A DNA stretch of 64,000 nt from CAMCTV01 sp964420985 (GCA_964420985.1 CAYQUT010000009.1:25407-89406); one strand, 5' to 3'; shown: positions 7,853 through 17,608, counted from the stretch's first letter. Translations and numbers: made by a program. Notes: generated by a model not told the origin, from the letters alone.

Positions 7853-8812
7853 ATGAACTTACAAGAAATGGGAATTCCAGCAGTAGACTTGGCTGGTTTT
7901 ATAAATGGCAATCATGAGGAGAAGATGGCTTTTGTTTCTCAATTGGGAAAGGCCTATGAAGACATTGGATTTGTAGCTGTGAAAAACCATCTCATTCAGA
8001 CCCAAACGGTTGAAACACTCTACAAAGAAGTTCAGAATTTTTTTGATCTTCCTTTGGAACAAAAGTTGAAATACGAGATTCCTGGATTAGCTGGTCAACG
8101 CGGTTATACCTCTTTTGGTAAAGAACACGCAAAAGATTCTAATGCAGGAGACCTCAAGGAGTTTTGGCATTTTGGTCAAGAAGTCACTGACAATGATCCT
8201 ATAAAATCTGAATATCCAGACAATGTATTCACCGAGGAATTGCCCAATTTTAATGAGGTTGGACTGAAGGCATATAGAGATTTAGAAAACACAGGCCGCT
8301 TTATGTTGAGGGCCATTGCGCTCTATTTGGGTTTGGATGAGTTTTATTTCGATTCAAAAATCCATAATGGGAATAGCATTTTAAGACCCATTCATTATCC
8401 GCCAATCACCCAGGAGCCCAAATCCGCTGTTAGAGCTGGTCAACATGAAGACATTAATCTGATAACACTTTTGATTGGCGCCAGTGCTGAAGGATTGCAA
8501 GTTTTAAATAAAAAAGGCGAGTGGATTGATGTCACTGCCCTACCCGATCATATTGTAGTGAACGTTGGCGATATGTTGCAAAGACTAACCAATGGCAAGT
8601 TAAAATCTACAACACACCGTGTTATCAATCCTCCTCGAGAAAAATGGAATACTCCGAGATATTCTATTCCCTTTTTCTTGCATCCCAGAAGCGAAATGCC
8701 ATTGGATTGTCTAGAAAGCTGTATCCCTAAAGGTGATGAACCCAAATGGGAACCCATAACAGCTGGAGCCTACTTGATGCAACGTTTGGATGAAATTGGT
8801 TTAACCAAATGA
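7853..8812 (+). CDS. Isopenicillin N synthase family Fe(II)-dependent dioxygenase
   Basis: A 319-residue protein of the isopenicillin N synthase/2-oxoglutarate oxygenase superfamily. The iron ligands are visible: H198-x-D200 in R-A-G-Q-H-E-D, and H255 in S-T-T-H-R-V. R269-Y-S271 is the R-x-S that binds 2-oxoglutarate or the substrate carboxylate, so 2-oxoglutarate use is likely. The N-terminal V-D-L-A-G-F and G-F-V-A-V-K-N-H belong to the DIOX_N domain. Its stop overlaps the next ATG by 4 bases (ATGA), and moaA and moeA follow. The substrate cannot be read from sequence. Confidence 0.85.
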   Translation: MNLQEMGIPAVDLAGFINGNHEEKMAFVSQLGKAYEDIGFVAVKNHLIQTQTVETLYKEVQNFFDLPLEQKLKYEIPGLAGQRGYTSFGKEHAKDSNAGDLKEFWHFGQEVTDNDPIKSEYPDNVFTEELPNFNEVGLKAYRDLENTGRFMLRAIALYLGLDEFYFDSKIHNGNSILRPIHYPPITQEPKSAVRAGQHEDINLITLLIGASAEGLQVLNKKGEWIDVTALPDHIVVNVGDMLQRLTNGKLKSTTHRVINPPREKWNTPRYSIPFFLHPRSEMPLDCLESCIPKGDEPKWEPITAGAYLMQRLDEIGLTK

Positions 8813-9135
8813 AGATTAGAATTTCAGACAAAAAATTTCGTGTTCGTTTCTCTACTATCGACAAGGATACTTGGTTCGAGCAAAAATGTTGTCATTTAAG
8901 TCTACCACCTTTTTTACATTTTGAATTCCATTGCTCAGATGTGACAGACGACACCATGAAAATGATCAACGGTTGCATCACCATTTATTTGAACAAAGAC
9001 GCTTTTTTTTCGTTCCTTCAAAATGATGTTGAGCGCTATGCATTTTCTGTTGGTGATATCACCGTAGATATAGAAAAGGACTATCCTTGTTCTCATCAGG
9101 ATACTAAAAACGATTACACATTTACAAGACCTTGA
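8809..9135 (+). CDS. Small conserved protein, DUF7009-like
   Basis: The protein is 108 residues and has no signal peptide or membrane segment. The start M-K-I-R-I-S-D-K-K-F-R-V-R-F and the end V-D-I-E-K-D-Y-P-C-S with an acidic tail resemble the DUF7009 family as I remember it; function unknown. It overlaps the dioxygenase gene by 4 bases and the moaA start by 1 base (TGATG), so it is almost certainly translated with them. Its position directly before moaA suggests a link to molybdenum cofactor synthesis, which is inference. Four cysteines include a C-C pair at 27-28. Confidence 0.6.
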   Translation: MKIRISDKKFRVRFSTIDKDTWFEQKCCHLSLPPFLHFEFHCSDVTDDTMKMINGCITIYLNKDAFFSFLQNDVERYAFSVGDITVDIEKDYPCSHQDTKNDYTFTRP

Positions 9136-10109
9136 TGCTGGCAGATAACCACGGCCGAAATTTTGGATACATTCGGATTGGGTTAACCGATCAATGCAAT
9201 CTTAGATGCAGATATTGCATGCCTGAGCAAGGTTTGTCGTGGATTCCCAAAAGTGTTTTGATGACAAGCGATGAGTTGAAGTTGCTTTTGTATTGGTTTA
9301 AAAATTGGGGAATAGGTAAAGTCCGATTTACCGGCGGAGAACCATTGGTGCGAAAAGATTTTTTGGAAATCCTTAAACATGCCAATGAGCTGAATTTTGA
9401 TTCATTGCACCTTACCACCAATGGATTGCTTACCGAAAAATATTTGCCTGAGATAAAAAAATTGGGCATCCGCCACATCAATTTCTCACTAGATACATTG
9501 GATCCCATTCAATTCGAAAAAATCACAAGACGAAATGAAATAAACAAAGTTTTATCTTCCATTGATACTGCTTTGAAACTTGATTTTAAAGTCAATGTCA
9601 ATACGGTTTTGTTAAAAGATACAACAGAAAAGGAATGCGTCCAACTAATGACATGGAGTTTAGAAAAGGGAATACACTTGCGTTTCATTGAAGAAATGCC
9701 TTTTAATGGACAAGGTATTCAACCGGACTGGCACTGGAATTGGCGCAGAATTGAAGAAATGTTTTTTCATCACTTTCCCATGTTGACCAAGATGGAATCC
9801 AACTTGAATGCGACTTCGGTTTCTTTTCAAATTGAAAATAAAAGAGGGAGCATCGGATACATTGCTGCTTACAGTCGAACCTTCTGTGGAACCTGCAACA
9901 GATTGCGATTAACTCCAGATGGTCGTTTGCATCATTGTTTGTACAGTGAAAAATTTTATCCCCTATTGAACAATTTGAGAAAGGGAAAAAAGGAAGACGA
10001 AATATTTCAAGAGATTGACACATTTGTAAAAGGAAAGTCCATCAATGGATTTGAAGCTGAAAAGGAAAACCAGCATTTTGGAATGAGTATGGCAAAAATT
10101 GGAGGGTAA
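9135..10109 (+). CDS. moaA: GTP 3',8-cyclase MoaA (molybdenum cofactor biosynthesis)
   Basis: This radical SAM enzyme makes 3',8-cyclo-GTP, the first step of molybdopterin synthesis. C21-x3-C25-x2-C28 binds the SAM cluster; near the C-terminus C-G-T-C-N-R-L-R and a third Cys 14 residues after the second (C-x2-C-x13-C) bind the second 4Fe-4S cluster. The protein ends in Gly-Gly, the tail conserved in MoaA. A TTG codon precedes the ATG at 9135; I chose the ATG because it overlaps the previous stop as TGATG. moaC, moaD and moaE are not in the window. Confidence 0.95.
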   Translation: MLADNHGRNFGYIRIGLTDQCNLRCRYCMPEQGLSWIPKSVLMTSDELKLLLYWFKNWGIGKVRFTGGEPLVRKDFLEILKHANELNFDSLHLTTNGLLTEKYLPEIKKLGIRHINFSLDTLDPIQFEKITRRNEINKVLSSIDTALKLDFKVNVNTVLLKDTTEKECVQLMTWSLEKGIHLRFIEEMPFNGQGIQPDWHWNWRRIEEMFFHHFPMLTKMESNLNATSVSFQIENKRGSIGYIAAYSRTFCGTCNRLRLTPDGRLHHCLYSEKFYPLLNNLRKGKKEDEIFQEIDTFVKGKSINGFEAEKENQHFGMSMAKIGG

Positions 10110-10110
10110 C

Positions 10111-11295
10111 GTGATCAGTGTAAAACAAGCGCAAAGTATTTTATCTGAAATCTCTTGCCATTGGGGAGCAGAGATTATTCCATTTGAACAATGCGACGGA
10201 AGATTTTTGGCTGAGGATATTTTGACTGACAGAGACTTTCCATCTTTCGACAGAGCCATGATGGATGGCTTTGCCATTCGATGGGTGGATTGGCAAAAAG
10301 GACAACGTACTTTTCAATACCAACATCAACAATGGGCGGGATCACCTTTGATTTCATTACAGGGTTATGAATCTTGCGAAATAACAACTGGCGCGGCTGT
10401 TCCCAACGGCTTTGATGTTGTTATTCCAGTTGAAAAAATAAAATTGCATTCCAATGGGTCATTTGAATGCCGTGAATTGGATAAAATAAAAACAGGTTGG
10501 AATATTCAGACGCAAGGAAGCGAATTCAAATGTGGAGAAATAGCACTTAAAAAAGGCACGTTAATTACACCGGCCGTCAAAGCTGTCCTGGCATCGTGTG
10601 GAGTGATAAATCCGATGGTATTCAAACAGCCCTCTATCGGGATTGTTTCAACAGGAGATGAATTGGTCCCTGTTGATCAGTCTCCACTGCCCCATCAGAT
10701 CAGAACTTCCAATGCCCATGCGTTGAAGAGTTTGGTTCTTTCTTTTTCTCAAAAGATTGACATTTTCCATTTGAATGACAATCCTGATGAAATCCTCGAG
10801 TGGCTAGAAAAACATGCTACTCAGTTTGATGTGCTATTGTTTTCTGGAGGGGTTTCAAAAGGTGGCAAAGATTACTTGCCCCAATTGTGGCAGCAATCAG
10901 GATTCCAAAATCATTTTCATGGAATATTGCAAAAGCCAGGAAAGCCCATGTGGCTTGGCAGCAAGAACAATACAGTGCTTTTCGGATTTCCTGGCAATCC
11001 TGTTTCTACGTTAACTTGCGCCATTGCTTATTTAATGCCATGGATACGACAGCAATGGTCATCCAACAATAACACTTTCATGGTTCAACTTTCAGAACGC
11101 ATTGAAAAACATGAGCAATTGGATTTGTGGATTCCTGTTGTTATTAAAAACAATTCCATCAATGTTTTAGCATATAAAGGAAGTGGGGATTTGATCGGGT
11201 TTTCAAAACTTTCCGGTATCCTGCATATACCCTCTCAATCTGTCGTTAACATTATTAACGAAGATTATCGTTATTATCCTTGTTCAATCCTATAA
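10111..11295 (+). CDS. moeA: Molybdopterin molybdenumtransferase MoeA
   Basis: MoeA inserts molybdate into adenylated molybdopterin. The product has M-M-D-G-F-A at about 50, G-I-V-S-T-G-D-E-L-V, L-F-S-G-G-V-S-K-G, and G-F-P-G-N-P-V-S, all family signatures. The start is taken as GTG 10111, one base after the moaA stop: GGAGG sits 6 bases upstream, giving one of the few Shine-Dalgarno-like sequences here, and the protein then begins I-S-V-K-Q-A like other MoeA. The in-frame TTG at 10099 inside moaA is less likely. Length 394 residues is normal. Confidence 0.92.
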   Translation: MISVKQAQSILSEISCHWGAEIIPFEQCDGRFLAEDILTDRDFPSFDRAMMDGFAIRWVDWQKGQRTFQYQHQQWAGSPLISLQGYESCEITTGAAVPNGFDVVIPVEKIKLHSNGSFECRELDKIKTGWNIQTQGSEFKCGEIALKKGTLITPAVKAVLASCGVINPMVFKQPSIGIVSTGDELVPVDQSPLPHQIRTSNAHALKSLVLSFSQKIDIFHLNDNPDEILEWLEKHATQFDVLLFSGGVSKGGKDYLPQLWQQSGFQNHFHGILQKPGKPMWLGSKNNTVLFGFPGNPVSTLTCAIAYLMPWIRQQWSSNNNTFMVQLSERIEKHEQLDLWIPVVIKNNSINVLAYKGSGDLIGFSKLSGILHIPSQSVVNIINEDYRYYPCSIL

Positions 11296-11304
11296 TTTCA
11301 CGAA

Positions 11305-12570
11305 ATGAATTACATGAAATCCTTTTTCCCTTTCCTTTTCTGCGCTTTCTTATCTCTAGGAATAACAGCACAATCAGAAAACACGAAATCCTTGAATGTT
11401 TTTGTACGATGCAGTTCCTGGTGTTATACGGACTATTTAAAAACCGAGATTACTTGGGCCAATTTTGTTCAAGACCAATTTGTTGCCGATGTCAATCTGC
11501 GTATAAGTGCATTGGGAACAGGAAGTGGTGGATTTGAATATCAATTGATTTTTGAGGGTAGCAATAACATTAAACACCTTATTGATACCGTACAATTCAA
11601 TACCAATGCGATTAATACAGATAATGAAATCAGGGAAAAGCTGAAAAATTATGTTTCTATGGGACTGGTTCGTTATGCTTTACAATTAGAAAAGATCAAC
11701 GCACTTCAGGTTGTTTCCAATGATAGCCTTGAGTTAAATGAAATGGGCGTTGGCAGTAATCCTGCAGAAGACCCTTTCAATGCGTGGGTATTCAATTTTA
11801 GTGTAAATGGATACAGCAATGGACAAGATACTTATCGCTCTACCAGCATGGGAAGTAATTTTTCTGCCAATCAAAACAAAGAAACCCATAAAATCAGAAT
11901 TGGCAGTTATTACAACAATAACATACAACGTTACAATTACATGGGATTCAAAGACAAATTTTCAAGAGAGACTTATTCTGGGTATTTTGCTTATGCTAAA
12001 ACCATCACACCCCATTGGTCTTTTGGTACTTTTCATGATTACTCCCATAGTGATTACGAAAATATTGAAAATAGTTTTTCACACAATGTTGCTTTTGAAT
12101 ACAATATTTTTGATTTCAAAGAATCTCAAACCAAGCAATTGACCTTTTCTACGTATTTAGGTAGCCAATACAACCACTACCAAGACACAACCATTTATCT
12201 TAAAACCAAGGAATGGCGACCTTCAGGACAGTTCAATATCAACGGTTCCTTTAATCAAACATGGGGTTCTTTTGGAATTGGTATCAATACTGAGTTTTTC
12301 TTAGATAATGTTAAACAAAATACAACCAATATCAATCTAGAATTGAACGCAAGGATATACAAGGGGCTTTCTGTCAATTTCTATGGCTATTATTCCTTGA
12401 TCAGAAACCAAATCTACTTACCCAAGCAAAACGCAAGCTTAAATGAGGTTCTTCTTCAACAACAGGCGGTGGCCACCAATTATTCCTATTATTATTCCAT
12501 TGGTTTGAGCTATCGTTTTGGATCAATATTCAATAATGTGGTCAATACTCGATTCACCAACGAACTCTAA
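11305..12570 (+). CDS. Outer-membrane protein of unknown function (DUF481-like barrel)
   Basis: A signal peptide (M-K-S-F-F-P-F to I-T-A-Q) opens this 421-residue protein. Residues 30-150 contain V-F-V-R-C-S-S-W-C-Y-T-D-Y-L-K and A-D-V-N-L-R-I with G-T-G-S-G-G, a periplasmic domain I have seen in Bacteroidota proteins. The rest shows alternating aromatic strands ending in a C-terminal strand with Y-R-F-G, as in outer-membrane barrels. It starts 9 bases after moeA. Function unknown; it may simply be in the same transcription unit. Confidence 0.6.
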   Translation: MNYMKSFFPFLFCAFLSLGITAQSENTKSLNVFVRCSSWCYTDYLKTEITWANFVQDQFVADVNLRISALGTGSGGFEYQLIFEGSNNIKHLIDTVQFNTNAINTDNEIREKLKNYVSMGLVRYALQLEKINALQVVSNDSLELNEMGVGSNPAEDPFNAWVFNFSVNGYSNGQDTYRSTSMGSNFSANQNKETHKIRIGSYYNNNIQRYNYMGFKDKFSRETYSGYFAYAKTITPHWSFGTFHDYSHSDYENIENSFSHNVAFEYNIFDFKESQTKQLTFSTYLGSQYNHYQDTTIYLKTKEWRPSGQFNINGSFNQTWGSFGIGINTEFFLDNVKQNTTNINLELNARIYKGLSVNFYGYYSLIRNQIYLPKQNASLNEVLLQQQAVATNYSYYYSIGLSYRFGSIFNNVVNTRFTNEL

Positions 12571-12596
12571 TTGGCAATTGGTTTTACTTATCCGTT

Positions 12597-14009
12597 ATGA
12601 AGGCAATAACCATTGTTAAGGACATTCGTTTTTGGATTGCTTTTTTCTTTGTTATCCGTTTGATCGGGATTACCAATCCTCCATTAGAGGTTGGACACAA
12701 TTGGCGACAAACCACAGTTACAATGGTTGCCCGCAATTTTTTAGAGGTTGATAATAATATATTTTATCCTCGAGTTGATTTTGCAGGTGATAAAACAGGA
12801 ATCACAGGAATGGAATTTCCTGTTCTGAATTATCTAATCTATGCAACCTCCAAAATTTTTGGCTATCAGCATTGGTATGGGCGACTTATTAATTTGACCG
12901 TATCTAGTTTTGGTCTTTGGTTCTTTTATTTACTAATACGTCGCTTCTATAAGGAAGAAATTGCCCTGTACTCTACTCTGATTCTCAGCGTTTCCATTTG
13001 GTTTCAGTTTTCTAGGAAAATAATGCCCGACACCTTTGCCATGTCCATTATTATGGCTGGAATTTATTTCGGTGTATTATATCTCTTTAATGATAAAAAG
13101 CAACGCAAAGCGATTTACTTGACTTGTTATTTCTTGTTTATTATGATTGGTGTTTTGGCCAAGTTGCCTGCCGGATTTTTGTTGGGAATAATGGTTCTGT
13201 TCTTGTTCAGCACCACAATAGAAAAGCAAAGAAAAATAGGGTTGGTATTGGTTACAACAACTGCCTTGATTCCAGCTTTCCTTTGGTATTTTTATTGGGT
13301 GCCTTACTTGGTGAACCACTTCGGATTCTGGCATTTTTTTATGGGTAAAGATTCACTCACTGGACTATCTGAACTTTTCATGAATGGTCATGAGACATTG
13401 AAAAAATTCTATGATACAGCTTTGAAATACGTAGGGTTTATGGTTTTTCTTTTCGGACTTTTTTATGCGGTTAAGCGAAAAGAAAAATCATTGATTCTCC
13501 CCTTTGTCATTTGCTTTTTGCTGTTTTTTGTCATCATGATGAAAGCGGGGTTCACTTTCTCTCATCATAATTATTACATCATTCCCTTTGTCCCCTTAAT
13601 GGCTTTAATAGCAGGCTATGGTGTCACTTGCATTCCCTCAAGACCATGGAGAATAGTCATTTTGTTCGCCATTATCATTGAAGGTATTGCCAATCAGCAA
13701 CATGATTTTTTTCTGAAAGAAAAACAAATGTCGTTGTTGGAATTGGAGTCTGATTTGAATGAATTCACCCAACCACATGAACTCATTGCCATCAACAGCG
13801 GTGACTACCCTACTCCCATGTACTTTACACATAGAAAAGGTTGGATTTTGCACAATGAAGATTTAAAAGAAGAAAGGAAATTAAAAGAACTTCGGGAAAA
13901 AGGATTGCGTTGTGTCGTTATTTTAAATGACAATCCTGTGGTTTTATCTCATTTTTCATTTCTCCGGTTGGTGTGCAAAAACAGTCATTATTCCATTTAT
14001 CAATTTTGA
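12597..14009 (+). CDS. GT39-like membrane glycosyltransferase
   Basis: The protein is 470 residues with about ten to twelve transmembrane segments. The first periplasmic loop contains G-H-N-W-R-Q-T-T-V-T-M-V-A-R-N-F, where ArnT/PMT-type (GT-C) enzymes carry their acidic catalytic residues. The family moves sugars from polyprenyl-phosphate donors to lipids, glycans or proteins on the outer face of the inner membrane. The acceptor is unknown, but the downstream O-acylation genes suggest a surface polysaccharide or glycolipid. Its stop overlaps the next start as TTGA. Confidence 0.75.
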   Translation: MKAITIVKDIRFWIAFFFVIRLIGITNPPLEVGHNWRQTTVTMVARNFLEVDNNIFYPRVDFAGDKTGITGMEFPVLNYLIYATSKIFGYQHWYGRLINLTVSSFGLWFFYLLIRRFYKEEIALYSTLILSVSIWFQFSRKIMPDTFAMSIIMAGIYFGVLYLFNDKKQRKAIYLTCYFLFIMIGVLAKLPAGFLLGIMVLFLFSTTIEKQRKIGLVLVTTTALIPAFLWYFYWVPYLVNHFGFWHFFMGKDSLTGLSELFMNGHETLKKFYDTALKYVGFMVFLFGLFYAVKRKEKSLILPFVICFLLFFVIMMKAGFTFSHHNYYIIPFVPLMALIAGYGVTCIPSRPWRIVILFAIIIEGIANQQHDFFLKEKQMSLLELESDLNEFTQPHELIAINSGDYPTPMYFTHRKGWILHNEDLKEERKLKELREKGLRCVVILNDNPVVLSHFSFLRLVCKNSHYSIYQF

Positions 14010-15064
14010 AGACAACAAGTAAGCTTCTTTTATTGTTATGCTGTTGTCTGAATCTACCTATCATGTCCCAAAAACACATTGAAAATCCTGCATTGTCTTA
14101 TTGGACAACAATGGATGAGCATTTAAAAACGCCCTTGGACAAAGGGAAATTCGTCAATCTGGAATTTCCTTTTCAACCAGATTACAAGGCCTTTCGCAAA
14201 TGGAAGAATGAAGTGAATCCCTATTTAGAAGAGAAACAAAATTCAAAATGGTCCGTACCTATTTCAGACACTATTCAAGATTTGTTTGCAAATGAGGATT
14301 ATTGTGTTTGGTTGGGACATTGCACTTTTCTCATTCAAATCAATGGTACTAGAATCATAACCGATCCTGTCTTTGGTTCAGCCACTCCCTTTTATCCAAG
14401 AAAAAGCGTGTTGCCCTATGATGTCAAGAATTTGCCAAACATAGATTTTATTCTAATGTCTCACGACCATAGAGATCATTTGGATTTATGGTCATTGAGG
14501 CAATTAAAAAAGAAAAGTCCTGATGTCAAAGTATTGACAGGTCTAAAAATGAGTGGATTACTCCAGCGGGTTTTCAAAAAAAGTAATATCATCTGTGCGG
14601 GATGGAATCAAGTTTTCATCGATTCTCCATTCACCATCATTTTTGTTCCCGCAAGGCATTGGTCCAAAAGGGGATTGTTTGATTTTAATGATCGACTTTG
14701 GGGTGGGTTTGTGATTCAAACCACGAATAAAAACATCTATTTCTCTGGTGATACGGGTTATGGATCGCACTTCAAAACCATTGGTGAACGCGTTCATCTG
14801 GATTATGCATTAATCGGCATAGGAGCTTATCAACCAGAATGGTTCATGGAATGCAATCACATCAGCCCATCCAATGCGATCAAAGCATTTGACGAGATGA
14901 AAGCGAATTATATGGTACCCATGCACTATGGTTGTTTTGATTTGAGCAATGAAAGCCTTGAAGATCCAATAAGGGTTTACCAAAACATCAAACTGTATCA
15001 TCCTAAATCCAATCAACTTTTGGTTCCCAAATTGGCCGAAAATATTTTTTTGCTTCATCACTGA
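14006..15064 (+). CDS. MBL-fold metallohydrolase, NAPE-PLD/UlaG-like, exported
   Basis: The predicted protein is 352 residues. Metal ligands are seen in M-S-H-D-H-R-D-H (HxHxDH), P-A-R-H-W-S, F-S-G-D-T-G-Y and P-M-H-Y-G, which matches the NAPE-hydrolysing phospholipase D/RomA-like group of metallo-beta-lactamases. I chose TTG 14006: it overlaps the previous stop (TTGA) and gives the signal peptide M-K-T-T-S-K-L-L-L-L-L-C. An in-frame GTG at 13973 lies inside the preceding gene and would spoil that signal. An envelope phospholipase or sugar-ester role is inferred. Confidence 0.75.
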   Translation: MKTTSKLLLLLCCCLNLPIMSQKHIENPALSYWTTMDEHLKTPLDKGKFVNLEFPFQPDYKAFRKWKNEVNPYLEEKQNSKWSVPISDTIQDLFANEDYCVWLGHCTFLIQINGTRIITDPVFGSATPFYPRKSVLPYDVKNLPNIDFILMSHDHRDHLDLWSLRQLKKKSPDVKVLTGLKMSGLLQRVFKKSNIICAGWNQVFIDSPFTIIFVPARHWSKRGLFDFNDRLWGGFVIQTTNKNIYFSGDTGYGSHFKTIGERVHLDYALIGIGAYQPEWFMECNHISPSNAIKAFDEMKANYMVPMHYGCFDLSNESLEDPIRVYQNIKLYHPKSNQLLVPKLAENIFLLHH

Positions 15065-15102
15065 AACACGCTGAATTAAAGAGTAAATTGCAGGCTTGGT
15101 AT

Positions 15103-16419
15103 ATGTTTAGGCAGTCCTCTGGATATCATCAATTGGCATTCATGCTATTGGCCATGCTCATAGGTGTTGGTATGGTTGCCCTGTTTTCAAATCAATCGAT
15201 AGAACTCAAACGATTCAGTTATTTTTCAGAATTGAATACAACCAACCAAAAGGAGAATGTGGCCAAAGCATTTGAGCAGTATAAGCAAGAATCTCAAATT
15301 GAAAAGGCGTCATTCCAAGGTCAGCGTGAAGAAAGAAATCGACTCAATCGTTTTTTTGGAAGTTTGGATACCTTAAAAGAAAAAGGAGGGAGCTTTCACA
15401 TTGCCTATTTCGGGGATTCTCAGATTGAGGGAGATTTGTTGACGCAAGGATTGCGCGCTCGAATTCAAAAAAAATGGGGGGGCAATGGAATTGGGTGGAT
15501 GCCAATAACTTCCATTGTCGCAGGATTTAGGGTGACCATCAATCATGGTTTTAATGACCTTTGGAGCATCACAGATTTCTTGAGTTATCATAAAAAACAA
15601 CCTTTTCCTGTTGGTCCCACTGGACAAGTTTTTGGAGGACGACCAGGTGCCAAATGCTCTTTCGCAGCCAAGTCATACCCATTCCAAAATGCCCAATTGA
15701 TTGCCCACCCCAAATCAGCGGGTAAGTTCAAATTTACTTTTGATCAAGATGAACTGAATTTAACTTGGCCCGACTCCACTCAAACAGGATATGTTATGGA
15801 CATCAGGAATAAGCCTTTTAAAAAAATGTCTGTATTGGTTGAGGAAGGAGAGCCCAAATTGTATGGTATTAATTTCGAAAAAGGCGATGGTTTGTATGTT
15901 GACAATTTTGGTTTTAGAGGCAATTCAGGAAACTCTTTGAGCTTACTCAACATCGAAATGATGAATGCCATTGATAGTGCTATCCACACCCCTTTGGTCA
16001 TTGCTCATTATGGATTAAACGTTATCGGACATGGAGTGGAAGACTATAGGAATTATGAGATTACAATGGGTCGCTCCATTGAACATTTAAAAAAGTGTTT
16101 TCCCCATTCGGATATTTTGTTAATTGGCATGACAGACAAGGCCTACAAAGAGAATGGTAAATGGGATACTGACCCAACAGTGCTCCACCTTTTACGTAGC
16201 CAACAAAAAATTGCCAACGAGCATGGAGTAGCCTACTTCAGTTTATTTGATGCCATGGGTGGCCCCGGTTCCATGCGAAGCTGGGTGCAGGACTCCGTAC
16301 CCAAATTAGCCAATAATGATTACACCCATATGACCCACAAGGGGTCTGATTATTTGGCCCAATACATTTACAAATACTTAATTGATTCCTATGCCTATTA
16401 TTTGGAAAGTAAAAGATAA
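15103..16419 (+). CDS. SGNH/GDSL family envelope protein, first copy
   Basis: About 438 residues with an N-terminal membrane anchor (L-A-F-M-L-L-A-M-L-I-G-V-G-M) followed by a charged linker. Block I is Y-F-G-D-S-Q-I-E-G-D, the Asn block is H-Y-G-L-N-V-I-G, and the last block is N-D-Y-T-H-M-T-H-K-G, giving a complete Ser-Asp-x-x-His set. The large insert between blocks I and III is typical of SGNH proteins that work with MBOAT acyltransferases in O-acetylating extracellular glycans. ATG 15103 is preferred over TTG 15088. It overlaps the next SGNH gene by 29 bases. Confidence 0.75.
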   Translation: MFRQSSGYHQLAFMLLAMLIGVGMVALFSNQSIELKRFSYFSELNTTNQKENVAKAFEQYKQESQIEKASFQGQREERNRLNRFFGSLDTLKEKGGSFHIAYFGDSQIEGDLLTQGLRARIQKKWGGNGIGWMPITSIVAGFRVTINHGFNDLWSITDFLSYHKKQPFPVGPTGQVFGGRPGAKCSFAAKSYPFQNAQLIAHPKSAGKFKFTFDQDELNLTWPDSTQTGYVMDIRNKPFKKMSVLVEEGEPKLYGINFEKGDGLYVDNFGFRGNSGNSLSLLNIEMMNAIDSAIHTPLVIAHYGLNVIGHGVEDYRNYEITMGRSIEHLKKCFPHSDILLIGMTDKAYKENGKWDTDPTVLHLLRSQQKIANEHGVAYFSLFDAMGGPGSMRSWVQDSVPKLANNDYTHMTHKGSDYLAQYIYKYLIDSYAYYLESKR

Positions 16420-17608
16420 TATCCTCACATTTTTAATGCTATCAATGATGTTCATGATGGGTTTGTCATCATGGTCACAGCGCATTTCATTGAATGATAG
16501 CTTAAAGGGTTTTACTGAAAATCTGGAAAATAGATTTCAATTGAAAAAACAACTCAATAACGATCTTTTCATTTTACATCTTGGAGATAGTCACATTCAA
16601 CCTGGAGGAATGACCATCCCATTGTCCGAAGCCATTCACTCCGTTTATGGAAATGCAGGTTATGGATTAGCATTTCCATATCAAGTGGCAAAAACAAATG
16701 GTCATGATGGTTACCAAACAAAATCAAATGTTGCTTGGCAAGTCAGTAAAATCATTCATGCTAAAAAGGAATTCCCTGTTGGGGTCAGTGGATATACCAT
16801 TCACACAGAGGATGTCAATGCCAAAATAACTTGGGAGTTTGATTCATTGAATTTTAGTCATCAGGTGCAGCGCATTGACCTTTTTCACGCCAACGTATAC
16901 GACTCTAATTTCTCTTACCAGATTATCAGTGAATATGGTGAATATGCTAAACCACTTAGACACCTCTCTGATCCTTGCCATAGCGTATTCATTCTCGAAA
17001 AACCCACTTTTGTTTTCGATCTCTTGCACGAACAACAATTCTCTTTTCAAAAATCATCAACCCTTTATGGTATTAAAGTTAGCAATGGCGACACTGGTGC
17101 CATTGTGTCTGCCATTGGTGTAAATGGTGCTACCTACCAACATTATTCAGAAAGCATTGAGTTCAGGAATCAATTGGAAAAATTAAATCCTGATATCGTT
17201 GTCATTTCATTGGGGACCAATGAAGCTTTTCAATTCGGGGAATTTGATGACACGACTTTTTTTGATCAAAGTCTAAACTTGATTCAAATGATCCGCAGTA
17301 TTGATTCACAACCGGTAATCGTACTCACAACTCCCCCTGCGGTGAGCAAAGTACAATACAAAAACAAAAAATCCTATTTCGTTCCAAACCCCCTGGTTCC
17401 CCGTGTCAGAGGGGTGATCAATGAAATTGGATCTCTATTGAATATTCCCGTCTACGATTTGTACGCGTACATGGGTGGAGAAGACAGCATGAAAAATTGG
17501 GCACAATTGGGAATGACTGACAAAAAACGAATACACTTTTCTCCAAAAGGATACCGTATTCTTGGGGAGGGTATGAGAAACGCTATCGACAATCATCTGC
17601 CTCAATAA
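16391..17608 (+). CDS. SGNH/GDSL family exported protein, second copy with altered catalytic block
   Basis: This 405-residue protein has a signal peptide ending near S-S-W-S-Q. Block I is L-H-L-G-D-S-H-I-Q-P-G and block III is I-S-L-G-T-N-E-A. In the last block the usual D-x-x-H reads K-R-I-H, so Lys replaces the catalytic Asp, although another Asp lies five residues before the His. It resembles the first copy only in fold motifs, so the pair is not a recent duplication. Likely partner of the MBOAT protein that starts 10 bases downstream; activity is uncertain because of the changed block. Confidence 0.75.
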   Translation: MPIIWKVKDNILTFLMLSMMFMMGLSSWSQRISLNDSLKGFTENLENRFQLKKQLNNDLFILHLGDSHIQPGGMTIPLSEAIHSVYGNAGYGLAFPYQVAKTNGHDGYQTKSNVAWQVSKIIHAKKEFPVGVSGYTIHTEDVNAKITWEFDSLNFSHQVQRIDLFHANVYDSNFSYQIISEYGEYAKPLRHLSDPCHSVFILEKPTFVFDLLHEQQFSFQKSSTLYGIKVSNGDTGAIVSAIGVNGATYQHYSESIEFRNQLEKLNPDIVVISLGTNEAFQFGEFDDTTFFDQSLNLIQMIRSIDSQPVIVLTTPPAVSKVQYKNKKSYFVPNPLVPRVRGVINEIGSLLNIPVYDLYAYMGGEDSMKNWAQLGMTDKKRIHFSPKGYRILGEGMRNAIDNHLPQ

